64,000 bases of DNA. It comes from Gibbula magus. Lineage: Eukaryota > Mollusca > Gastropoda > Trochida > Trochidae. A program made the translations under genes and the position numbers. The DNA lies in the NCBI GenBank assembly GCA_936450465.1, contig OW388291.1, positions 85,667,099 to 85,731,098 on the forward strand, read 5' to 3'. The notes below the pieces were generated by a model that worked only from the letters and a program-made list of their open reading frames with translations, was not told where the DNA came from and did no database searches. Positions 1-9,639 of the stretch are shown one piece after another; position 1 is the first letter of the stretch, and each line of letters begins with the position of its first letter.

Positions 1-804
1 ATGAAAATTAGCTGTTGCAAGAATAATTTTCATAAATTAAGTAAAAGTCCATTTGCTGTCATATTTTGCGGACAGATTGGTAATCATCTCAACTATTTCT
101 ACCTAATTGTTTTTTTTTCGAATGACACTTGTTTAAACATCGTATGTACAACTTGCGATTCCAATGTCGCATTGACGGCCATGTAAAAATCTATTCGATA
201 TGTTGTATATTTGTTGTTTGATGTAAGATGTAGGTTTCTTAATATTTATCAGAAATTTATGCATTTATAAATTATGTATCTGTAACTGAGATGATTTCCT
301 ATAATTTAGTAAAGATTTCAGAATTAATGGACAAACAACAGTATTCCGTACACATGTATTAATTTATGAAGCATGTGTATCTATATATACACATATAACT
401 TTTGTGTGATTACAATGTTATACATTTATAATCATCTCTATAGACTGGATCAAAAGCTCTCACCTGACGTCAGCATAGTGTTTATGTTAGTCAGGGTTGT
501 TGGAAGATGCGGCGATTCAAAGTCCTTGCCATAAAAAGAGTTCGAGAGCTATAGATTCACCCAGAGGTGAGATGGATATATTGAACGGTCGACATCGCAG
601 AGCAGACTTGAGCCCTGGACTCTGCACGCACAACTATCAGAACTATCTATGTGTATAAGAGTATCTGCAATAATACAAGGATGGAGAGTGAAATGCTGTC
701 TTGTGTTGTTCTCTGGTCAATATAATCATCACGCTGGACATCACGCTACATCCTCACAACATCCTATATCCAGCTGACATGATAATATACTCACCTCTTC
801 ATCA
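1..804. other. Intergenic, no gene recognised
   Basis: AT-rich sequence with only short open frames that lack codon bias or homology I recognise. The 470-780 stretch is richer in GC, with a TATA-like ataaaaag and a weak polyA-like motif, so an old solo LTR is possible. I found no terminal repeats or primer-binding site to support that. Confidence 0.5.
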
Positions 805-1080
805 GGTGGAATGTTAGGAAAATTCAAGTCGATGGTTCCGTCTGTGTGTCCGTCTGTCCGTGATCACATATTTTCCGGAGCACTACTCGAAAACTACTTG
901 GCCCATCTTCACAACATTTGGTATATTGCCACCCAATATCTGATAGATGTGCTTTTTGGGAGTTTAAACTTTTTTGAAATTTGTTGTTTCGTTTCCATGG
1001 TAACAATTTGGACTTTGTCTATTTGAAGGGTAGGGTTTGTTTCCGAAGCAGACGTCTAAAACTACTAGACCAATCCTCAC
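805..1080 (+). mobile_element. Interspersed repeat copy at the left edge of the 66-bp satellite
   Basis: The segment has the style of a molluscan dispersed element (tctgtgtgtccgtctgtccg, then gtttccatggtaacaatttg). About 85 bases near 925-1020 recur in reverse complement at about 3615-3700, on the other side of the satellite, so the array is flanked by inverted copies of one element. A related cttggt/gtttccatgg style recurs at 62.6-63.2 kb. No coding capacity is seen. The exact element ends are not visible. Confidence 0.55.
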
Positions 1081-3527
1081 CAATAACTTTAGTATGTTGA
1101 GTGTATGTAGGATGTCAACCATGGCATCTAGGTAGGATGTTAACCATCTAGGTAGTTCTAAGATATGGACTGAATAAATTGAGTATGTAGGGTGTATGTA
1201 GGAAGTTAACCATCTAGGCAGGTCTAAGATATGGACTGAATAAATTGAGTATGTAGGGTGTATGTAGGAAGTTAACCATCTAGGCAGGTCTAGGATATAG
1301 ACTGAATAACTTGGGTATGTAGAGTGTATGTAGGATGTTAACCATCTAGGCAGGTCTAAGATATGGACTGAATAAATTGAGTATGTAGGGTGTATGTAGG
1401 AAGTTAACCATCTAGGCAGGTCTAGGATATAGACTGAATAACTTGGGTATGTAGAGTGTATGTAGGATGTTAACCATCTAGGTAGTTCTAAGATATGGAC
1501 TGAATAAATTGAGTATGTAGGGTGTATGTAGGAAGTTAACCATCTAGGCAGGTCTAGGATATAGACTGAATAACTTGGGTATGTAGAGTGTATGTAGGAT
1601 GTTAACCATCTAGGTAGTTCTAAGATATGGACTGAATAAATTGAGTATATAGGGTGTATGTAGGATGTTAACCATCTAGGCAGGTCTAGGATATAGACTG
1701 AATAACTTGAGTATGTAGAGTGTATGTAGGATGTTAACCATCTAGGTAGTTCTAAGATATGGACTGAATAAATTGAGTATGTAGGGTGTATGTAGGAAGT
1801 TAACCATCTAGGCAGGTCTAGGATATAGACTGAATAACTTGGGTATGTAGAGTGTATGTAGGATGTTAACCATCTAGGCAGGTCTAAGATATGGACTGAA
1901 TAAATTGAGTATGTAGGGTGTATGTAGGAAGTTAACCATCTAGGCAGGTCTAGGATATAGACTGAATAACTTGGGTATGTAGAGTGTATGTAGGATGTTA
2001 ACCATCTAGGTAGTTCTAAGATATGGACTGAATAAATTGAGTATGTAGGGTGTATGTAGGAAGTTAACCATCTAGGCAGGTCTAGGATATAGACTGAATA
2101 ACTTGGGTATGTAGAGTGTATGTAGGATGTTAACCATCTAGGTAGTTCAAAGATATGGACTGAATAAATTGAGTATGTAGGGTGTATGTAGGAAGTTAAC
2201 CATCTAGGCAGGTCTAGGATATAGACTGAATAACTTGGGTATGTAGAGTGTATGTAGGATGTTAACCATCTAGGTAGTTCTAAGATATGGACTGAATAAA
2301 TTGAGTATGTAGGGTGTATGTAGGAAGTTAACCATCTAGGCAGGTCTAGGATATAGACTGAATAACTTGGGTATGTAGAGTGTATGTAGGATGTTAACCA
2401 TCTAGGTAGTGCTAAGATATGGACTGAATAAATTGAGTATGTAGGGTGTATGTAGGAAGTTAACCATCTAGGCAGGTCTAGGATATAGACTGAATAACTT
2501 GGGTATGTAGAGTGTATGTAGGATGTTAACCATCTAGGTAGTTCTAAGATATGGACTGAATAAATTGAGTATGTAGGGTGTATGTAGGAAGTTAACCATC
2601 TAGGCAGGTCTAGGATATAGACTGAATAACTTGGGTATGTAGAGTGTATGTAGGATGTTAACCATCTAGGTAGTTCTAAGATATGGACTGAATAAATTGA
2701 GTATGTAGGGTGTATGTAGGAAGTTAACCATCTAGGCAGGTCTAAGATATGGACTGAATAAATTGAGTATGTAGGGTGTATGTAGGAAGTTAACCATCTA
2801 GGCAGGTCTAGGATATAGACTGAATAACTTGGGTATGTAGAGTGTATGTAGGATGTTAACCATCTAGGCAGGTCTAAGATATGGACTGAATAACTTGAGT
2901 ATGTAGGGTGTATGTAGGAAGTTAACCATCTAGGCAGGTCTAAGATAAAGTCTGAATAACTTGAGTATGTAGAGTGATTGTGCGATGTTAACCATCTAGG
3001 CAGGTCTAAGATATAGACTGGATAATTTGGGTATGTAGAGTGTATGTAGGAAGTTAACCATCTAGGCGGGTCTAAGATATAGACTGAATAACTTGGGTAT
3101 ATAGAGGGTATGTAGGAAGTTAACCATCTAGGCAGGTCTAGGATATAGACTGTATAACTTGGGTATGTAGTCTGTATGTAGGATGTTAACCACCTAGGCA
3201 GGTCTAAGATATGGACTGTATAACTTGAGTATGTAGAGTGAATGTACGATGTTAACCATCTAGGCAGGTCTAAGATATAGACTGTATAACTTGGGTATGT
3301 AGAGTGTATGTTGGGTGTTAACCATCTAGGCAGGTCTAGGATATTGACTGTATAACTTGGGTATGTAGAGTGTATGTAGGATGTTAACCATCTAGGCAGG
3401 TCTAAGATATGGACTGAATAACTTGGGTATGTAGAGTGTATGTAGGAAGTTAACCACCTAGGCAGGTCTAAGATATAGACTGAATAACTTGAAGATTTAG
3501 AGTGTATGTAGTATGTTAATCTTCAAG
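1081..3527 (+). repeat. 66-bp satellite, array A (about 37 copies)
   Basis: Tandem 66-bp monomers can be followed by the recurrent core gttaaccatctaggcaggtc, for example at 1271 and 1337. Most of the array (about 1400-2800) alternates two monomer types, one with ctaggtagttctaagatatgg and aaattgagtatg, the other with ctaggcaggtctaggatata and acttgggtatg. This gives a 132-bp dimeric higher-order repeat. Monomers diverge at both edges, as expected where unequal exchange homogenises the centre. The same monomer in the opposite orientation makes the arrays at 3.9-4.3 and 6.8-8.9 kb. Confidence 0.95.
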
Positions 3528-3599
3528 GAAAATCATGTTTGGAAGTCTTCTTTGCACACGGAAAATAAGTGACAAGGGACAATTGAGTGACAAATGACA

Positions 3600-3835
3600 A
3601 GTTTATTTGCATGTTGGGCCAAAGTCGAATTTGTTACCATGGTAACAACAAAAATAAAATTTCCAAAAAGTTGAAACTCCCAAAAGGCACATCTAGGCAC
3701 CTCGAGGCGGAACGGTCGTGCGGTAAGCTGTTGGTACCGTCAACGCTGGCGATAGTTGCCTTACTCTGAGGGCGTGGGTTCGAATCCCGCATGGGACTCG
3801 GCCCGAAAAAGTACAAGAAGGTAGTGTTATCCCAA
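3600..3835 (+). mobile_element. tRNA-derived SINE-like element, adjoining the inverted repeat flank
   Basis: Bases 3615-3700 are the reverse complement of the element left of array A. They are followed by a tRNA-like stretch with a clear RNA polymerase III B-box-like motif, gggttcgaatcccgc, near 3777, and an upstream A-box-like gcggtaagctgttgg. The tail ggcccgaaaaagtacaag recurs in reverse complement near 11130, which supports a dispersed family. It does not fold as an intact tRNA gene that I can verify, so I call it SINE-like. Confidence 0.5.
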
Positions 3836-3882
3836 AAATAACCATGTTATATTTCTTTACTATCTAAATGGCAAGTATTTCT

Positions 3883-4320
3883 ATATCTTAGCCCTTCCTA
3901 GATGGTTAACATCCTATATTCACTCAACATATCCAAGTTATTCAGTCTATATCTTAGACCTGCCTAGGTGGTTAACATCCTACATACACCCTACATACCC
4001 AAGTTATTCAGTCTATATCTTAGACCTGCCAAGATGGTTAACATCCTACATATAGTCTACATACCCAAGTTATACAGTCTATATCTTAGACCTGCCTAGG
4101 TGGTTAACACCCTACATACAGACTACATAGCCAAGTTATTCAGTCTATATATTAGACCTGCCTATAGATGGTTAACATCCTACATACAGTCTAAATACCC
4201 AAGTTATACAGTCTATATATTAGACCTGCCTAGGTGGTTAACATCTTACATACCCTCTACATACTCAAGTTATACAGTCTATATCTTAGACCTGCCTAGA
4301 TGGTTAACTTCCTATACACC
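3883..4320 (-). repeat. 66-bp satellite, array B left part (inverted relative to array A)
   Basis: About 6.5 monomers of the array A satellite in reverse orientation, with the core gacctgcctagatggttaac. The last monomer breaks off at about 4320, just before a cluster of palindromes. The array resumes near 6810 with the expected next sequence (ataccatctacatacccaag), so the interval between looks like an insertion into one array. Confidence 0.9.
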
Positions 4321-4370
4321 ACGTGGTCAATATCAGAGGTAGTTATTTTTAGATAACCGACCTCCAAGCT

Positions 4371-4437
4371 ACCGAGAGGTCGGTTATCAAGAGGTTGGTT
4401 ATCAGATAACCAACCTCGTGATAACCGACCTCTCGGT
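4371..4437. repeat. Near-perfect 33-bp-arm palindrome
   Basis: Left arm accgagaggtcggttatc... and right arm ...gataaccgacctctcggt pair over 33 bases with one mismatch and a single-base centre, so the sequence can form a cruciform. A further partial copy of the arm (gataaccgacctcc) lies just upstream at about 4351. It sits at the left edge of the insert that splits satellite array B. Confidence 0.9.
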
Positions 4438-4438
4438 T

Positions 4439-4487
4439 CGATATGGTGAACATGTCTCGGCTTCGCCTCGCCATGTTCACCATATCG
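4439..4487. repeat. Perfect hairpin, 16-bp arms
   Basis: cgatatggtgaacatg pairs perfectly with catgttcaccatatcg around a 17-base GC-rich loop that itself contains a gcttcgcc/ggcgaagc-like turn. It is adjacent to the preceding palindrome. Confidence 0.9.
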
Positions 4488-4707
4488 CACCTCGAAAAAA
4501 ACTTACCCTCGGCTTGCGGGTCTAAATGACCCTTTGCCTCTATTTCTGACTTTCGACATTCTCTAAATCATTTTTTTCCCAGGCAGTTTTGTCATGCCAA
4601 TATTTTCGTTTAGTTTACACAAAATATAACCAATACGCTGATTTAAAGAATATCAAAGATCGCAAATACGTGTAGATGAAAGAAAACATGAGACAGAAGC
4701 CACATAA

Positions 4708-4713
4708 TTTATT
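4708..4713 (-). promoter_or_regulatory. Polyadenylation signal AATAAA of the minus-strand secreted-protein gene
   Basis: The reverse complement reads gtaaataaattatg, about 185 bases beyond the proposed stop codon at 4898. The spacing suits a terminal exon of about 280-300 bases. Confidence 0.45.
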
Positions 4714-4897
4714 TACCATCATTTTAATTTCATAATACATGTTCACACAAATCCTTGTTATAAATACAACGAATCACTTCATCTGTTAACATCCCCGTAA
4801 TTTAGCACACAGTTTCCATGGTGGTCCTCTCTGCAACTGCAGGAAATAGCACAGAACAATAGTGATAGGTCAGTAACACCGAACGATCCCCTTTCAA

Positions 4898-6405
4898 TCA
4901 ATCCATTTGATCGTCAACATTGATGCTGTATTTGCAGCATACTATCCTTGATGACGACTCCAGATAAATTCGTTTGGTTGTCCCTGAAACAAGCAAAAGT
5001 GACACATAAGTAACAGACTCGTGATGAATGAAATTTATTTTGTGGGGGACGGGTATGGGTGTGTTTCTGATGTCTCATCTTGAATTTAGTTTTGTAGACT
5101 TGTATTTTGTGTAATTTTGGCTACTAACTGTAACTTTATACTAAATGTGCATCCATTGTGTCGTTTGGGGTCACATATGCCAAAGGTTATAAATGGTGTT
5201 ATTTTATCTGGAAGTGCTGACTGTTGCAGAAAATTGCTATTTCAAAGATAGTCGACTTAAAATATAGTGACGAAATAAAGCTAAAAGTAGTTCTTTCTGT
5301 TTGAAAATCATAAAATGCAGCGCGATTGGCGTGCGTCAATTAGTCAAACGTAATTTTAGAAACTTATTTACAACATACATCAGGACAAATTATGGTTGAT
5401 AATATTGAGTGAGTGAGTGAGTTATTGTTTAACGCCGCTTCGACAGTATTGCAGCCATTAGCGGCGATGATAATATTGAATAGGTCATAACTACTGTACA
5501 TGAATATGGGATGTGTAGTTTCTGTTTCTACACATGTATAATGTCGTTGCTCTATTTTAATTGGAAACTAGTATAATTATGATATATTTCACGATTGGGG
5601 ATGGATATGCAAGTTGAGTGAAACTATTTGAACTTAAATCCGCCGTTATGGTAAACATATTATAAATAATAATATTGTAATATTGTAATATATTATGAAA
5701 CGATACTAGATCATGCATTTTTAATAGCAGTATATTTACGAAATATCTAAATGATTAAAGTAAAATGTTGATAGCAACAAAATCAACAATATTAATTTAA
5801 CACTCGATATTGATTATCGAACGAGCTATTTATTGCAAAAGTATACGAGACGGGAATGTCAGAATGGTAGTAAAGACAATCATCTCACGCCCTATTGCTA
5901 ATCATTATTTCCATTTGAATTATTCGTCAAGCAAAGTTGTATGATACTATGAATAGAACACTATCATGAACGTGTTGATATTTCGTTTGGTCACTTGAAA
6001 ACGCCCTATTACATGATCTAATATATCAAATGAGCTAACATATAAAATACGGTTAAACGGCAAATGAATTAGTGTCATATACAATGAAACTCACCTTCAT
6101 TTTGCTCCGAATAGACCTTGAAACACGTATTAGGTGTACTATTGTTCGAAACATCAGACCACTTCATTTTGGTTACTTCCTCGCAACCACGCGCTTTTGA
6201 TTGTGTGCAGCACGTGAAGTTAGAAACTTAGCTTGGCAACATGACATTCATGATGTCCGTGCATCACAAGATGAAATGAACAACGTCCGTGCAGCCAAGG
6301 TTTTCGCTTAACGCCAATAGATAGATGGTCATGGGCTGACTGGCTAGTTAAAACAATATATGTTGTTATAAACAATCTAAAAAACGTTTTATTAAAATTT
6401 TTCAT
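4898..6405 (-). CDS. Small cysteine-rich secreted protein, three-part gene model, possible frame break
   Basis: The minus strand gives three coding pieces. The first, 6405 down to about 6220, starts MKNFNKTFFRLF and ends its hydrophobic core in VLTSQSA, a good signal peptide; it then has a dibasic KRK and two cysteines. The second, about 6226-6095, encodes NFTCCTQSKARGCEEV and ends in a strong donor (GAAG/GTGAGT). The third, 4983-4898, follows a pyrimidine-rich acceptor (cttttgcttgtttcag), stays in phase, encodes RIVCCKYSINVDDQMD and stops. An AATAAA lies downstream. Together they give about eight cysteines, including two CC pairs, and two N-glycosylation sequons. The first and second pieces abut but differ by one frame near 6222-6235. 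This is either a short unseen intron, a sequence error or a pseudogene lesion. I do not recognise the family. The gene lies wholly inside the hairpin-bounded insert in the satellite. Confidence 0.45.
5404..5475 (+). mobile_element. Gastropod-type (gagt)n / ttaacgccgc dispersed repeat
   Basis: gagtgagtgagtgagttatt is followed by gtttaacgccgcttcgacag and an inverted cgccgc/gcggcg pair. From memory this style of element is frequent in vetigastropod genomes, so it supports the organism guess. Only a short remnant is visible, and its boundaries are approximate. Confidence 0.5.
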
Positions 6406-6726
6406 CTTTATTTCAAATATATTCAAGAGAGAGGTGATGTAATTTCTGAAGTAAAAACTAAAAGAAACAGTTGGTCACATGCTTGGAAATTTTGTTTGAC
6501 AACAATGAATGTACACGAATCGATTTGCACGTGAATTTCGCACAGTGTACACGTGAAGTTGAAGCAATGTTTGGAGTAGAGTTCACTCAAGCATTACACC
6601 ATTACAACTATTTCAAAACGTTCATATAAAGTAACTATTTTGTATTTAAATTAATGTAAATAGAAACGACTTGACGTTTAATCAAACATAACCATGTGGT
6701 GTATGTGAAATAATTACCTGGACCTC

Positions 6727-6783
6727 GTGAATATCTGTGATAACCATCTCGCGTACCGCTCGATGGTTATCACAGATATTCAC
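6727..6783. repeat. Perfect hairpin, 22-bp arms, at the right edge of the insert
   Basis: gtgaatatctgtgataaccatc pairs perfectly with its reverse complement across a 13-base centre. Like the left-edge palindromes it contains gataacc/ggttatc. It lies about 30 bases before satellite array B resumes. Confidence 0.9.
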
Positions 6784-6809
6784 TCGGTCTGCGGTCATTA
6801 TTTCAACCA

Positions 6810-8863
6810 TATACCATCTACATACCCAAGTTATACAGTCTATATATTAGGCCTGCCTAGATTGTTAATATCCTACATACACTCTACATACCCAAGTTAT
6901 ACAGTCTATATCCTAGACCTGCCTAGATGGTTAACTTCCTACATACAGACTACATACCCAAGTTATTCATTCTATATATAAGACCTGCCTAGATGGTTAA
7001 CATCCTACATACAGTCTGTATATTAGACCTGCCTAAATGGTTAACATCCTATATACAGTCTACATACCCAAGTTATACAGTCTATATATTAGACCTGCCT
7101 AGGTGGTTAACATCCTACATACAAACTACATACCCAAGTTATTCATTCTATATATTAGACCTGCCTAGGTGGTTAACATCCTACACACAAACTACATACC
7201 CAAGTTATTCATTCTATATATTAGACCTGCCTAGGTGGTTAACATCTTACATACCCTCTACATACTCAAGTTATACAGTCTATATCTTAGACCTGCCTAG
7301 ATGGTTAACTTCCTACATACCATCTACATACCCAAGTTATACAGTCTATATCTTAGGCCTGCCTAGATTGTTAATATCCTACATACACTCTACATACCAA
7401 GGTTATACAGTCTATATCCTAGACCTGCCTAGATGGTTAACATCCTACATACAGTCTACATACCCAAGTTATACAGTCTATATATTAGACCTGCCTAGGT
7501 GGTTAACATCCTACATACAAACTACATACCCAAGTTATTCAGTCTATATATTAGACCTGCCTAGGTGGTTAACATCCTACACACAAACTACATACCCAAG
7601 TTATTCATTCTATATATTAGACCTGCCTAGGTGGTTAACATCTTACATACCCTCTACATACTCAAGTTATACAGTCTATATCTTAGACCTGCCTAGATGG
7701 TTAACTTCCTACATACCATCTACATACCCAAGTTATACAGTCTATATCTTAGGCCTGCCTAGATTGTTAATATCCTACATACACTCTACATACCCAAGTT
7801 ATACAGTCTATATCCTAGACCTGCCTAGATGGTTAACATCCTACATACAGTCTACATACCCAAGTTATTCAGTCTATATATTAGACCTGCCTAGATGGTT
7901 AACATCCTATATACGCTATACATACCCAAGTTATACAGTCTATATATTAGACCTGCCTAGGTGGTTAACATCCTACATACAGACTACATACCCAAGTTAT
8001 TCATTCTATATATTAGACCTGCCTAGATGGTTAACATCCTACATACAGTCTGTATATTAGACCTGCCTAGATGGTTAACATCCTACATACAGTCTACATA
8101 CCCAAGTTATACAGTCTATATATAAGACCTGCCTAGATGGTTAACATCCTACATACAGTCTACATACCCAAGTTATTCAGTCTATATATTAGACGTGCCT
8201 AGATGGTTAACATCCTACATACAAACTACATACCCAAGTTATTCATTCTATATATTAGACCTGCCTAGGTGGTTAACATCCTACATACAGACTACATACC
8301 CAAGTTATTCATTCTATATATTAGACCTGCCTAGATGGTTAACATCCTACATACAGTCTGTATATTAGACCTGCCTAGATGGTTAACATCCTACATACAG
8401 TCTACATACCCAAGTTATACAGTCTATATATAAGACCTGCCTAGATGGTTAACATCCTACATACAGTCTACATACCCAAGTTATACAGTCTATATATAAG
8501 ACCTGCCTAGATGGTTAACATCCTACATACAGTCTACATACCCAAGTTATTCAGTCTATATAATAGACCTGCCTAGATGGTTAACATCCTACATACAGTC
8601 TACATACTCAAGTTATACAGTTTATATCTTAGACCTGCCTAGATGGTTAACATCCTATATACGCTATACATACCCAAGTTATACAGTCTATATATTAGAC
8701 CTGCCTAGGTGGTTAACATCCTACATACACTCTCCATACCCAAGTTATTCAGTCTATATATTAGACCTGCCTAGGTGGTTAACATTCTACATACACTCTC
8801 CATACCCAAGTTATAATATTCAGTCCATATCTTAGACCTGCTAAGGTGGTTAACATCCTACAT
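6810..8863 (-). repeat. 66-bp satellite, array B right part (about 31 copies)
   Basis: Reverse-orientation copies of the array A monomer. A six-monomer, 396-bp higher-order unit is visible: the variant ggcctgcctagattgttaat recurs at about 7355 and 7751, with an earlier relative near 6849. The plus strand has one open frame of 355 codons (6993-8060) with a 22-aa repeat, but this follows from a 66-bp unit without stops and should not be read as a gene. Short monomers lacking part of the unit (cagtctgtatattagac) interrupt it near 7010, 8045 and 8355. Confidence 0.95.
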
Positions 8864-9635
8864 TTCAAAATTTCAAAATTTGTAGAATGGTGCAAAACTT
8901 TTTATTTTTGAATGTGTTGAAGACCAAAGAAATGGTCATAGATTTCAGGAAAACTAGGTCTATAAAAAATCCATTGACTATTTATGATAATGAAATAGAA
9001 AGAGTAACGGAATATAAATATTTGGGTACTGTCTTAGATTCGAAACTTTCTTGGAATGAAAACACTGACAAAATTTATAAGAAAGGACAGCAACGATTGC
9101 ATTTTTTGTGGAAGTTGAAACATTTTAAAATAGATCAAACTATTTTGAGGTTATTTTACCAAACTTTTATTCAAAGTGTAGTAACATTTAATTTTTTGAG
9201 TTGGTACGGAAACCTGTCTGTTCAAAATAAAAATAAACTCTCTAAAATTGTTAACACCGCTTCAAAAATTATTGGCCTTCCTATTGAAAGTATCGGCAGT
9301 TTTTATGATCAACAACTTTCAAAAAAAGCAAATAAAATTCTAAGTGACTCAACTCACATACTTTTTTCGGAATATTCTTCGCTGCCCTCTGGACGCAGAC
9401 TGCGTATGCCGACGAGTAGAACAAACAGGTTTCGTCAATCTTTTGTACTGAATAGCATTTATGCCTTTAATGGAAAAATTTTGGAATGATTTGTTAATGA
9501 TCAATTTACACAAGTGTGTATAATGTTTATAATATTGTTTATATTGTTTATATGGCTGTTGTATGTTTTTGTTTAATATATACTGGAGACTGTATTAGAT
9601 GTAATGTAAATTTCCATAATAAAGAATTATCTTAC
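8864..9635 (+). mobile_element. 5'-truncated LINE inserted in the 66-bp satellite
   Basis: The 66-bp satellite stops at ...taacatcctacat and satellite-like sequence (ttacatacactctacatata) resumes after about 9631. Between them is the 3' end of a non-LTR retrotransposon with an AT-rich tail ending in aataaagaattatc. The motif tacat on both sides may be a short target duplication. The insertion is younger than this part of the array. Confidence 0.8.
8887..9489 (+). pseudogene. C-terminal fragment of LINE reverse transcriptase (CR1/L2-like)
   Basis: About 200 codons match the region after the RT palm in CR1/L2-type elements: LNVLKTKEMVIDFRK, then YKYLGTVLDSKLSW, the thumb-like FYQTFIQSVVTFNFLSWYG, and the C-terminal LPSGRRLRMPTSRTNRFRQS. 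Upstream, EWCKTFYF is readable in another frame, so there is a one-base frameshift near 8920. The catalytic YADD region and the endonuclease are absent. It is a dead 5'-truncated copy. The clade assignment is from family knowledge and is approximate. Confidence 0.85.
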
Positions 9636-9639
9636 ATAC

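Noticed and set aside
470..780. Solo LTR
   Set aside because: TATA-like and polyA-like motifs were noted, but no terminal TG...CA pair, target duplication or second copy could be found.
3700..3800. Intact tRNA gene
   Set aside because: The B-box-like motif is convincing, but no complete cloverleaf with paired acceptor stem could be drawn. The tail recurs elsewhere, so a SINE is more likely.
6993..8060. 355-codon ORF with a 22-aa repeat
   Set aside because: It is a by-product of the 66-bp satellite; the same DNA in array A is a non-coding repeat.
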